Assembly: GCA_030535455.1 (NCBI GenBank) | Contig: JAUNJY010000021.1 | Coordinates: 1 to 63,192 of the forward strand | Reading direction: 5' to 3' | Length of the DNA stretch: 63,192 nucleotides | From: a bacterium | Lineage (GTDB): Bacteria; Bacillota; Clostridia; Lachnospirales; Lachnospiraceae | In this document: positions 8,315 through 16,400 of the stretch, piece after piece | Layout: each line of letters opens with the position of its first letter | Numbering within the stretch: position 1 is the stretch's first letter | Made by a program: the position numbers and the translations under genes | The notes under the pieces: model-generated | Told to the model about the DNA's origin: nothing | What the model saw: the letters and a program-made list of their open reading frames with translations, nothing else | Database searches by the model: none

Positions 8315-8689
8315 TTAATCAATATCTGCCTTCCATAGTCCATGCAAGTTACAATATGCATAGGCTGCCAAAGGCTTGTCTCCATCGGAAATTTTAAAAT
8401 GGACTACTGGATCACTATCATGAGGCAAGAACTTATACTGTCCGCCATTTTGTGTCTCTAAAACTACTGTAGTAATAGAATGCTCCTCTGACATAGGGTG
8501 TGATACACTTCCTACATTTACAGTTACTGTATCACCGCTTAACGTAACTACCGGCATATGTTTTTCTTTTGCCGCATCCACGCTGTTCGGTGTAATCTCT
8601 TGTGCCTCTGCAAAAGACGCCTCCGAAGTAAAACATTTTGTAATTGGGATTACCAGGCCATCGTTATTGCATTTAAAAAATTTCATCAT
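8315..8689 (-). CDS. superoxide reductase (desulfoferrodoxin family, one-iron type)
   Basis: 124 residues from the ATG at 8689, chosen because AAGGTGG lies nine bases upstream; the frame opens two codons earlier at a TTG. The C-terminal domain has the iron ligands of centre II: EKHMP, the SHPMSEEHS histidines and CNLHGLW (Cys and His). These reduce superoxide to peroxide without making oxygen, typical of anaerobes. The N-terminal desulforedoxin-like region (FFKCNNDG) keeps only one cysteine, so the rubredoxin-like centre I cannot form. It neighbours a flavodoxin gene that could donate electrons. The enzyme is cytoplasmic. Confidence 0.88.
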   Translation of the reverse strand: MMKFFKCNNDGLVIPITKCFTSEASFAEAQEITPNSVDAAKEKHMPVVTLSGDTVTVNVGSVSHPMSEEHSITTVVLETQNGGQYKFLPHDSDPVVHFKISDGDKPLAAYAYCNLHGLWKADID

Positions 8690-8758
8690 ATTCAAAAGCC
8701 ACCTTTCTAAACCTCTTAGTTAGTTTTCCTTCTAAGGTGGATTCTATGTATTTAATTC

Positions 8759-9178
8759 TTAAATTCCTCTTTTTCTTATCTTACAAGCAAACTGCACTCC
8801 CTCATCAATTGTCTTCTGATTTGGCTGCTTCCAATTCAAGAATAGAAATCTTCCCTTTCCTGCAAACACCTGGTCTGATACTGGAATTCCAAGCTGTTTT
8901 AATTTATCTCGATATTCCTTGGTCTGATCCTTGCCCATACAACTGGTTGTAAATAACACCACTTTTCTTACTGACTTTAAATCTTCCCGTTGTGCAAACT
9001 CCTCAACTGCTTTCTTAGGTTTTCCACCGTAAATGCCAAATCCCAAGAATAACAAATCTGTCTTATTCAGATTTTCAACTTCTTCCACTGTCTCTGCCTT
9101 GACTCCCATTCTCTTTGCAATTGCTTCTGCCACCTTTTTGGTACGCTTCTTACTTTCATAGACAACCTTGATCCTCAT
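8759..9178 (-). CDS. flavodoxin-like protein
   Basis: 139 residues of flavodoxin fold: first strand IKVVYES, second strand and loop DLLFLGFGIYGGKP, then VVLFTTSCMG. The phosphate loop is atypical (ESKKRTKK in place of T/SxTGNT), so FMN binding may be weaker or use other contacts. Length matches short flavodoxins. GAAGGAGGG lies before the ATG. It may carry electrons to the neighbouring superoxide reductase, an inference from position only; related proteins also act as protoporphyrinogen oxidases or NAD(P)H-dependent reductases. Confidence 0.78.
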   Translation of the reverse strand: MRIKVVYESKKRTKKVAEAIAKRMGVKAETVEEVENLNKTDLLFLGFGIYGGKPKKAVEEFAQREDLKSVRKVVLFTTSCMGKDQTKEYRDKLKQLGIPVSDQVFAGKGRFLFLNWKQPNQKTIDEGVQFACKIRKRGI

Positions 9179-9218
9179 AGCAAATACCCTCCTTCTTTTC
9201 TTGCATCTCTATAACGAT

Positions 9219-9254
9219 AAAGGCTATCACCATATTTTTGTGATAGCCTTTTTT
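9219..9254 (+). terminator. terminator-like hairpin
   Basis: AAAGGCTATCAC pairs perfectly with GTGATAGCCTTT and six T residues follow on the plus strand. The flanking genes are both on the minus strand, where the T-tail is only three bases. It may separate the hydrolase and flavodoxin units or stop antisense transcripts. Confidence 0.65.
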
Positions 9255-9255
9255 C

Positions 9256-9993
9256 CTAATTAAGTGTACTTAAAAACTCGATTGTACTTTCTGCTGCCTG
9301 CTTTTGCTGTTCTTCACTTGTAATGGATGCTTCATGATCACCCTCCTGTAATCCATAGCTTCCAAAGTAACTATGATTTCCTCCAGTAATCTCTTGGAGT
9401 TTGGAGTCTTTTGATAATGTTGCCTCTTTTACCTTGGATAACTTTGCAACTCCATCTAAACTTCCATATAAGCTCAATACCTTTATATCAATATCTTTTA
9501 ACTCATCTGACTGTGGATAAGATGCATATAAAACCACTCCTGAAATTGATTTATGAGTGCTTGCATATTTAGAAGCCATGACTCCTCCTAGAGAATGGCC
9601 ACCAATTGCCCATGTCTTAATATATTCATACTTTTGTTGAATGTCCTCTGCCTTATCCGGAGAAAGGATAGCCAAATTACAGGTCATAGGAGCAATCACA
9701 ACTAAATATCCTTGCTCTGCGATTTTCATACACAATGGTGCATAAGCTTCTGGTTCCACTAAACCTCCCGGATAAAAGATAAATCCCTTGGTTGGTGTTT
9801 CCGTTGGCATAAATTCAATATAGTCATTTTGTGTGACTACTACTTTATCATTTCCACTACACGCCTCTACTGCCTGTTCATTTGGCTGATAGGAATTTCC
9901 CACCCATTTAGCAAATCCTGCTCCAGCTATGATCACGACTACTAGTACAATAAGTTCTATATAATGACGTAATTTTAATCTTTTTTTCTTCAC
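9256..9993 (-). CDS. membrane-anchored alpha/beta hydrolase
   Basis: 245 residues. One N-terminal membrane segment (about residues 12-30, IELIVLVVVIIAGAGFA) anchors an extracytoplasmic alpha/beta hydrolase domain. The nucleophile elbow is GGHSLGG near residue 134; the acid is probably Asp in YGSLDG near 178; the histidine is in GGNHSYFG near 206. The FYPGGLV stretch near residue 73 fits an oxyanion region. The family covers esterases, lipases and dienelactone hydrolases, so the substrate is unknown. The start codon is GTG with AAAGGA about eleven bases upstream. Confidence 0.82.
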   Translation of the reverse strand: MKKKRLKLRHYIELIVLVVVIIAGAGFAKWVGNSYQPNEQAVEACSGNDKVVVTQNDYIEFMPTETPTKGFIFYPGGLVEPEAYAPLCMKIAEQGYLVVIAPMTCNLAILSPDKAEDIQQKYEYIKTWAIGGHSLGGVMASKYASTHKSISGVVLYASYPQSDELKDIDIKVLSLYGSLDGVAKLSKVKEATLSKDSKLQEITGGNHSYFGSYGLQEGDHEASITSEEQQKQAAESTIEFLSTLN

Positions 9994-10074
9994 CGATTAA
10001 TCAATCCTTTTCTGTAATTATCCTTAGTATATCACCTTTTTCTTTGTCCTGTACAGTAAATTCACTTCCAAAAC

Positions 10075-10123
10075 CTCTCAGGTGAGTTACATCTTGACTT
10101 TCTGCCTTTTTTTAAAGAAAGCC
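10075..10123. repeat. degenerate copy of the dispersed repeat core
   Basis: CTCAGGTGAGTTACATCTTG and ACTTTCTGCC...AAAGAAAGCC resemble the GAGTGAGTGCGCATCTTGGCTTTCTG core and terminator hairpin of the intact copies. The T-tract after the hairpin is missing and outer modules are not recognisable. Confidence 0.5.
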
Positions 10124-10134
10124 AAACCTAACGC

Positions 10135-10665
10135 CTAAAACCTTAGATTTGACTTTACATATAATTCATTATATAACTCCATTAACTCTGTCTTACTAAA
10201 CTGGACATATTCTTCTTGGCTTACTAGCTGTGAATTCAGTCTGTAGCGTCTCTTTCTTGTCTTAATATAGACTTTAAAGGCTACTGGATTTACCTCACCT
10301 CTTCCAAACAGAATATCGCAATAGGATAAATCCCTTATATCATCATAGATAATCTTATAACGTTTTTTTCGGTCTGTGATCTCCACGTAATCTGTATAAA
10401 AATCGGCCATAACATAGTACGTAAAAAGAGTATCCTTATCAGGAAGAAGCCATTCTAATAAATAAAATATACCTCCCCATAAGCATACGGCTACAACCTC
10501 TATTGTCCATCCAAATCGGTCTACATCCAAGTGGAGCAGGTACTCTACTATAAGTAGCAATGATGCTGTCAATAAACCAGTTAGAATAATGGCTAACAAT
10601 GCTTGTCCCAACACAGCATATCTCCATTTTCTAATTTGAACCGATTGTATCTTAAGTGTCTTCAA
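10135..10665 (-). CDS. hypothetical membrane protein with two N-terminal helices
   Basis: 176 residues, not recognised. Two membrane segments lie at about residues 16-40 and 52-72, followed by a soluble, basic domain with beta-strand-like stretches (YKIIYDDIRDLSYCD, FKVYIKTRKRRYRL). That layout resembles YcxB-like or PH-domain-like membrane proteins, but I would not assign it. The start is a TTG with AAGGAGA five bases upstream. It follows the MraY-like gene after 13 bases and is probably co-transcribed with it. Confidence 0.7.
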   Translation of the reverse strand: MKTLKIQSVQIRKWRYAVLGQALLAIILTGLLTASLLLIVEYLLHLDVDRFGWTIEVVAVCLWGGIFYLLEWLLPDKDTLFTYYVMADFYTDYVEITDRKKRYKIIYDDIRDLSYCDILFGRGEVNPVAFKVYIKTRKRRYRLNSQLVSQEEYVQFSKTELMELYNELYVKSNLRF

Positions 10666-10678
10666 AATATTCTCCTTG

Positions 10679-11641
10679 TTACTGAATTAAATAAACAACG
10701 GCAACCCCGATCATTACCTGTATAATTACAAAACGAAATACAGTCTGCGTATTGGACCAGTCCCATACCTTTCTTGTCTGATCATGAAGAGGTGTACGCA
10801 CATTGGACAATACCTTGATCTTTAGGAAACGCAGCAAAGAAACTTTTACAAGGCCGAGTCCGCCATCCAAGATAAGTACAAGTGCCACTGGAATATATAA
10901 GAATGGGCTCATTGTCTTAAGAACCGCAATTGCAATAAACAATCCCATTGCACGAGATCCAGCATCCCCCATCATCATCTTGCTTGGTGTTGCATTATAC
11001 CAAAGGTATCCTAAGATACAGATTACAAATAATAAGATCAGATAAGAAAAATGTATGTCTCTTCCTTGTATCTGGTCAATGATATAGATCGTAAGAAGGG
11101 TCACTATGGTAAGGGAACCTGACAATCCATCCACACCATCAGAGCAGTTGGTTACATTAATAGATACCCAGATTAAGACTACTGCTAAAATTATAAATAA
11201 AATAGGTGGTATGGTAATTGTGGTATGTAAGGTTGCAATCGTCACTATGTTGCTATTAAAGTTTAGGAACGTAACTGCTGTCATTATGGCAATCACTAAA
11301 TCGAGAAAGCCTTTTTTATACTCTCCCCAAGGTGATCTGGAGCAGTCATCTAAGAAACCGGTAAGCATTGCTGCCACTACCATAATTAAATAAATAATCG
11401 TTTCCGTGCCCAACTTTCCAAACACAATGGTAGCTGCGGTAAATACTAAGATAAAAATAAATCCTGCACCTCTTGGTTTTCCTGCAGATTGTTTTCCGTT
11501 AAATGCAAAATCCCTTCCTAAATCATGTGGAAGCTTGTCCGCAAAGAAATGTAACAAAAGGCATGTTGCAAAAAATGCTGCCAATAGGCCTGACATGGCA
11601 AGTAAAGCTTGATCAATTCCCTGATTAAAATACTGAATCAT
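10679..11641 (-). CDS. mraY: MraY-like phospho-N-acetylmuramoyl-pentapeptide transferase
   Basis: 320 residues with about ten membrane helices. Catalytic motifs of the polyprenyl-phosphate transferase family are present: LTGFLDDC (paired aspartates), NVTNCSDGVDGLSG (Asn/Asp metal site), MMMGDAGSRAMG and the terminal HDQTRKVW segment, which corresponds to the His-rich MraY loop but carries one histidine here. It transfers phospho-MurNAc-pentapeptide to undecaprenyl phosphate at the cytoplasmic face, making lipid I. The gene is outside any dcw cluster, so it could be a second copy or a paralogue with another sugar donor. It has its own promoter. Confidence 0.8.
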   Translation of the reverse strand: MIQYFNQGIDQALLAMSGLLAAFFATCLLLHFFADKLPHDLGRDFAFNGKQSAGKPRGAGFIFILVFTAATIVFGKLGTETIIYLIMVVAAMLTGFLDDCSRSPWGEYKKGFLDLVIAIMTAVTFLNFNSNIVTIATLHTTITIPPILFIILAVVLIWVSINVTNCSDGVDGLSGSLTIVTLLTIYIIDQIQGRDIHFSYLILLFVICILGYLWYNATPSKMMMGDAGSRAMGLFIAIAVLKTMSPFLYIPVALVLILDGGLGLVKVSLLRFLKIKVLSNVRTPLHDQTRKVWDWSNTQTVFRFVIIQVMIGVAVVYLIQ

Positions 11642-11675
11642 TTGTAATACCTCTACTTTTCATTTTCTTATTTCT

Positions 11676-11704
11676 ATTGTATTACCATATTTTTTACATT
11701 TCAA
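11676..11704 (-). promoter_or_regulatory. promoter of the mraY-like gene
   Basis: Minus-strand TTGAAA (11704-11699), 17-base spacer, TACAAT (11681-11676), followed 35 bases later by the start codon with GAGGT. Confidence 0.65.
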
Positions 11705-11727
11705 TATGTTATATTGAAAAACTAGGG

Positions 11728-11756
11728 TTGCCTTTTATTTCCATTAGTCCTAAAAT
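11728..11756 (+). promoter_or_regulatory. promoter of the lipoprotein gene
   Basis: TTGCCT at 11728-11733, 17-base spacer, TAAAAT at 11751-11756. It lies back to back with the mraY-like promoter. Confidence 0.65.
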
Positions 11757-11789
11757 AGGGGCTGTATAAATAAAAAAAGGAGTGTTTTG

Positions 11790-12587
11790 ATGAAAATTAG
11801 AAAACTAGTAATTTCTATGGTTGCATTGGCTACAAGCTGTAGCTGCCTACTGCTTTCAGGATGTAAAAGTAATGAAGAAATATCTGCAGAGGCTAGTGCA
11901 AGCATCTCCCCAACTGCTATGCCAAGTACGGAAGCCACAACATCGGCTCCAAGTCCAGACTCTACTACCATTTATGAAGCAGGTGCTTCCTGGACTCCTG
12001 CCCCTTCAGCAACTCCAAGTACAACAAGCACGCCTGCTGCAACGGATACATATAAAGCGGGAACATTGACAACCAAAGAATATAACAGTACATACATCGG
12101 ATTACAATTTAAATCAGACAGTGATTATACACTGGCGACTAAAGAACAACTACAGAAAGCATTGGGACAAGGTGCAAAAATTGCATATGGCGACAAGAGC
12201 GATGAGGTTCAAGAGCTGACCAAAGATATGGTTACTTATGAAATGATGGCTTCAAGCAAGTCAGGATATCCTAATGTTAGCATAGGCGTTGAGAAAGCTA
12301 CCATTGACTCAATGACAGAAAAACAATACTTTGATGCATTTAAGACCCAGCTTGCTAGTCTAGATAACGTTACTGCAACCGTTGGAGATGCCGTAACAGA
12401 AAATTTATGCGGTCAAGACTATCTGGTTGCACCTATTACGATGAAAGTAAACTCTATTGAAGTGATCGAGAAAATATATATACGAAAAAAAGAAAGTAAC
12501 TTTATCTTTCTTACCTTAACCGGATTAAAAGGCAAAGAAAGCGATATGGATGCTTTGATGAAACACTTCACTGCAAGCGAACTGTAA
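11790..12587 (+). CDS. lipoprotein of unknown function with Thr/Ser/Pro-rich linker
   Basis: 265 residues from the ATG at 11790 (AAAGGAG eight bases upstream; the frame opens one TTG earlier). The signal peptide ends in lipobox LLSGC, with the mature Cys near residue 25. Residues about 30-90 form a low-complexity linker rich in Ala, Ser, Thr and Pro. The rest (about 95-265) is a compact alpha/beta domain starting TYIGLQFKSDSDY, of the sort found in many small Clostridial lipoproteins. No enzymatic motif is visible. It is monocistronic and ends at a strong terminator. Confidence 0.82.
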   Translation: MKIRKLVISMVALATSCSCLLLSGCKSNEEISAEASASISPTAMPSTEATTSAPSPDSTTIYEAGASWTPAPSATPSTTSTPAATDTYKAGTLTTKEYNSTYIGLQFKSDSDYTLATKEQLQKALGQGAKIAYGDKSDEVQELTKDMVTYEMMASSKSGYPNVSIGVEKATIDSMTEKQYFDAFKTQLASLDNVTATVGDAVTENLCGQDYLVAPITMKVNSIEVIEKIYIRKKESNFIFLTLTGLKGKESDMDALMKHFTASEL

Positions 12588-12623
12588 AAAGGAGGGTAGC
12601 AACTTTTGCTACCCCCCTTTTTT
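12586..12623 (+). terminator. intrinsic terminator of the lipoprotein gene
   Basis: AAAGGAGGGTAGC pairs with GCTACCCCCCTTT around ACTTTT, with six T residues after it. Confidence 0.92.
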
Positions 12624-12633
12624 ATGTAACAAA

Positions 12634-12778
12634 AAGGGGAGTACACCGGCCGGGTTGGTAGCCAATGCATCCCCAATTTTGCCAAACATTTAGATAGGAC
12701 CGACCGGACTTTCACCGCTGTCTTCTATCTGGCAACATTGTCTGTTTGGAACGGGTAATCCCTCCCAGACAATTTCAT
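12634..12778 (-). ncRNA. unassigned three-hairpin structured element
   Basis: Read on the minus strand after the tetR stop codon there are three successive hairpins: GTCTG/CAGAC with an inner GGG/CCC (about 12739-12770); TGCCA/TGGCA with inner AGATAG/CTATCT around GACAGCGGTGAAAGTCC (about 12680-12735); and a GGGG/CCCC-based hairpin followed by T5 (about 12635-12675), which can act as a terminator. The region is G+C-richer than its surroundings and has no open frame of note. It could be a small RNA or the 3' end of the exporter operon. It does not match the riboswitch families I can recall. Confidence 0.5.
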
Positions 12779-12822
12779 ACAATTACATTATAGCAACAAT
12801 TAATACTATAAGCAACCTATTT

Positions 12823-13458
12823 CTAATTTAATGCCTTTATAATACTTTCAAGTACAAATTGTTTCCCGTTTGCACGAGTCATTCCCATTGCTAAATTATT
12901 TTGTTCCATCAATAGAAGCAGGGAATAGGAAATCACTTGCGAGTTAAGCGTCATCCTGCGTTTCATAATGTTTGTCTCTTTTATAAGCCCTTCTCTGGCT
13001 GCAGTATCCATGATTTTGTCTTGGATTTCCTCCATCTGCTGACAATTCACAATATCCTGAACTTTTTCAAACTCTTGATATAAACGTTCTGTCACATCAT
13101 AGGCTCTTATGCCGATCTTAAATAGCTGACAGAAAGAGTGGTTTTCATGAAAGTTATCTGAGATAAAATCAAGGACTCCAATCACTTTCTCTTCAAACGT
13201 GCTATCACTGTCTGCAATTAACTTCAGACTTTCTACCTTCTTCATGGTATCAAACATCAAAGCTTTGGTGATGATTTCTTCTTTACTTGAAAAATATTCG
13301 TATGCCGTACCCTTTCCAATTCCTGCACGAGACGTAATATCAACAACCTTCATGGTGTTGATACTACTGTTCTCGTTAATCAGATTGACTACTGCATCAT
13401 ATATTAATACTACTTTTTCTGGCGGATTATTGAGCAAGTTTCTTTCCTCACAGCTCAC
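12823..13458 (-). CDS. TetR-family transcriptional regulator
   Basis: 211 residues. An N-terminal TetR helix-turn-helix lies at about residues 15-62 (ITSRAGIGKGTAYEYFSSKE is the recognition segment); the rest is a ligand-binding helical domain. The start is GTG overlapping the last base of the exporter stop codon (TAGTG), with GGAGGAA before it, so translation is coupled. As the second gene of the operon it probably represses its own promoter through the dyad at 17437-17454. The inducer is presumably a substrate of the pump. Confidence 0.9.
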   Translation of the reverse strand: MSCEERNLLNNPPEKVVLIYDAVVNLINENSSINTMKVVDITSRAGIGKGTAYEYFSSKEEIITKALMFDTMKKVESLKLIADSDSTFEEKVIGVLDFISDNFHENHSFCQLFKIGIRAYDVTERLYQEFEKVQDIVNCQQMEEIQDKIMDTAAREGLIKETNIMKRRMTLNSQVISYSLLLLMEQNNLAMGMTRANGKQFVLESIIKALN

Positions 13459-16400
13459 TATAATTCCTCCTCTACCATACTTTTATTTCTATTAAATGCA
13501 TCGTAGATACAAGGTACAACAATTAATGTTAAGATCGTACCATAAATTAAACCACCAACAGTTACAATTGCCATTGGCTGCATCATTTCGGAACCACTTC
13601 CAAGTCCTAATGCCATTGTTGACATTGCAAGGATCGTAGTTAATGCTGTCATTAAGATTGGACGTAATCTTGTCTTACCTGCTTCTACGATTGCTTCTTT
13701 CTTATCCATGCCTTCGCGACGAAGCTGGTTGATATAGTCTACCATAACGATACCGTTGTTTACAATGATACCTGCAAGCATTACGAAACCGATCATACCA
13801 ACGACACTTACTTCATTTCCTGTAAAGTAAAGTGCAAAGAGACCACCTGTAAATGCCAAAGGAATTGTAAACATAATGATAAATGGTGAAAGTAAGGATT
13901 GGAACTGAGCAACCATTACAAGGTAGATGAATACGATTGCAAGAACAAGCATTAATACTAACTGGTTCATTGCTTCCTTAATCTGTTCATCTTCACCTGC
14001 CATATTGATACTGTATCCGTCTGGAATCTCTATAGATTTTAAGTTCTTTTGGATATCATTACTTACAAGGCTGACATTATATCCGTCTTTAATAGCGGAC
14101 GTTACACTAATTGTTCTTACCTGTGCATCACGTTTAATGTTATTTAAAGAAGTACCTGTTTCAAACTTAGCAATCTTGCTTAAAGGAATATCCTTTTTCT
14201 TGCCTTCGCGATCTGTATGGCTGAATGTTAACTTCTTGATATCTTCAATAGTAACATGACTCTGCTCTTCGCTTTGAACATATACTTCATAGTCTTTTGT
14301 ATCTGTAGTAATTGTTGTTGCTGACGTGCTAGAAGCCATTTCCTTATGCACGATCTGGAATACTTGGGCAACTGTCATTCCATACTCTGCTGCCTTATCC
14401 TTATCCACTACGATTGTAAAGGAAGGAGTTGTATCATCAAGACCATCTTGTACCTTTTCTGTACCTTCTGTATCTTTTACCACATCTGCAACTTTTGCTG
14501 CAAGCTCTTGTAACTTATCAAGGTCATTTCCCTTGATTTCTACGCTGATACCACTACCCATAAAGGAACTTACTCCTGAGGCAGAAGAACTTGTAGAAAC
14601 TTCACAATTCATATCTTTTGTTAACTCATTTACTTGATCAATGATCTTTTGGTTAGAGCCTTTTGCAGTCTCCTCTAATACAAGGTACATGGATACGCTG
14701 TCTGCTGATCCGCCACCCATAGAGGAAAGCATTCCGCCACCACCTGCCATGGCACCAATATCTTTAATTCCTTCAATTCCTGAAAGTTTCTCCATTACTT
14801 GATCCGATTGAGAAATTAGTTCATCAAAGGTAAGGGTCTCCCCTTCTTTTGGTGCGATCGTTACACTTAGCTGATCAGTGCTCATATTCATATCCATAAA
14901 GGAGAAACCTCTGGATAATGCAGCTTTTGCACTGATTACAAGAAGAATAATTCCTACAATGAAAACAATTGCTTTGAATTTCATGGATTTTCTTAAAATA
15001 AATTCATAGCCGCCTTGTACACGTTCTAAGAAACCATGCTTGATCTCTTTCGTGTTCTTTAACAAGCCTGCTGCCATCATTGGTACAAAGGTAAGAGCAA
15101 CAAGTAAGCTGGCTGCTAATGTAAATGCAATCGTTAAAGCGATATCAACGAATAACTGACGTGTGATACCTTCGGTAAAGATAATTGGAGCAAATACACA
15201 AACTGTAGTCAATGTTGATGCAACAATTGCCCCTGTTACCTGGCTGGCACCTTGAACAGCTGCCTTACGGATTGTTAATCCTTCATTTCTTAAACGGTAG
15301 ATATTTTCAATAACAACGATGGAGTTATCTACCAACATACCAATTCCCAGTGCTAAGCCTGATAAGGAAATGATATTTAAGGAAATATTGCTAAAGTACA
15401 TTAATACGATTGCAAAGATTACACTTAATGGAATGGAACATGCAATGATTAATGTTGGCTTGATATCTTTTAAGAATAAAAGTAATACGATAATTGCAAG
15501 GATTGCACCAACAATCATATTTTCCATAACGGATTGTACGATAATGTCAATGTAAACACCCTGGTTCATCATAACGCTCATATTTAAATCAGCATTTTGC
15601 TGTTCTAATGAGTCAAACTTGTCTAATAAACGGTCTGTTACGTCACCAGTAGAATAACCTGTCTGCTTTTCAAAGGAAAGCATAATGGCTGGATTGCCAT
15701 TTACTTTGGAATACGTATCTGCAGAATCATCAATTGTTGTAATCTCTGCTACATCAGATACTTTGATTGGATCAATTCCATCCATTCCAAGGTCTACTAA
15801 TACAAGGTCTTTTAATTCTGTTTCAGAAGTAACCTTGTTTCCAATACGTACAAGGTATTTGTCTTCCCCTGTTCCTGCATATCCTGCTGGCATAGAGAAG
15901 TTTTGTGCTACTAACAGATTATTTAAATTATCAAGTGTTAATACGGTATTTAGATCAGCTGAATTCTTTGCATTTTCTTTTGCTTCATTTAGCTGGTTTT
16001 GTCCATCTGTAATCTGGCTGGATGCAGCTTCAAGTTTTGAAGAAGACTCACTCATCTCAAGGATTGACTTGATCTCTGTTTCATTTAATGTCACAAGTGC
16101 TTGGTCTAATGAGGTCTTACCTTCACTGATTTTCTTTTGTCCAGCTTCGATTGTGGCAATTCCCTTATTGATTTCCGTTAATGTCTTGCTTAACGTAGAA
16201 ACCGCAGTTGGAATGTCTTTGTAACTTGTCATGCTTACACCTGCATCTGCAAATGTTGCTGCTTGCTGCTGTAAGCTTTCATTGATCTTATCCAGGTTTT
16301 CCTGAAGAGAATCAACAGTTGCCTTTAATTGTTCTTCTGACGTAATGTCATATCCTGTTTTTTCTTTTAAAGAAGCAAGCATATTGGAAATGGCTGCATC

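Noticed and set aside
12634-12778. FMN or cobalamin riboswitch, or T-box leader
   Set aside because: Only a short stretch resembles aptamer loops; the required remaining conserved blocks are absent and no gene follows on that strand.
15685-16224. 179-residue plus-strand open frame
   Set aside because: Antisense shadow of the RND exporter's repetitive coiled-coil region.
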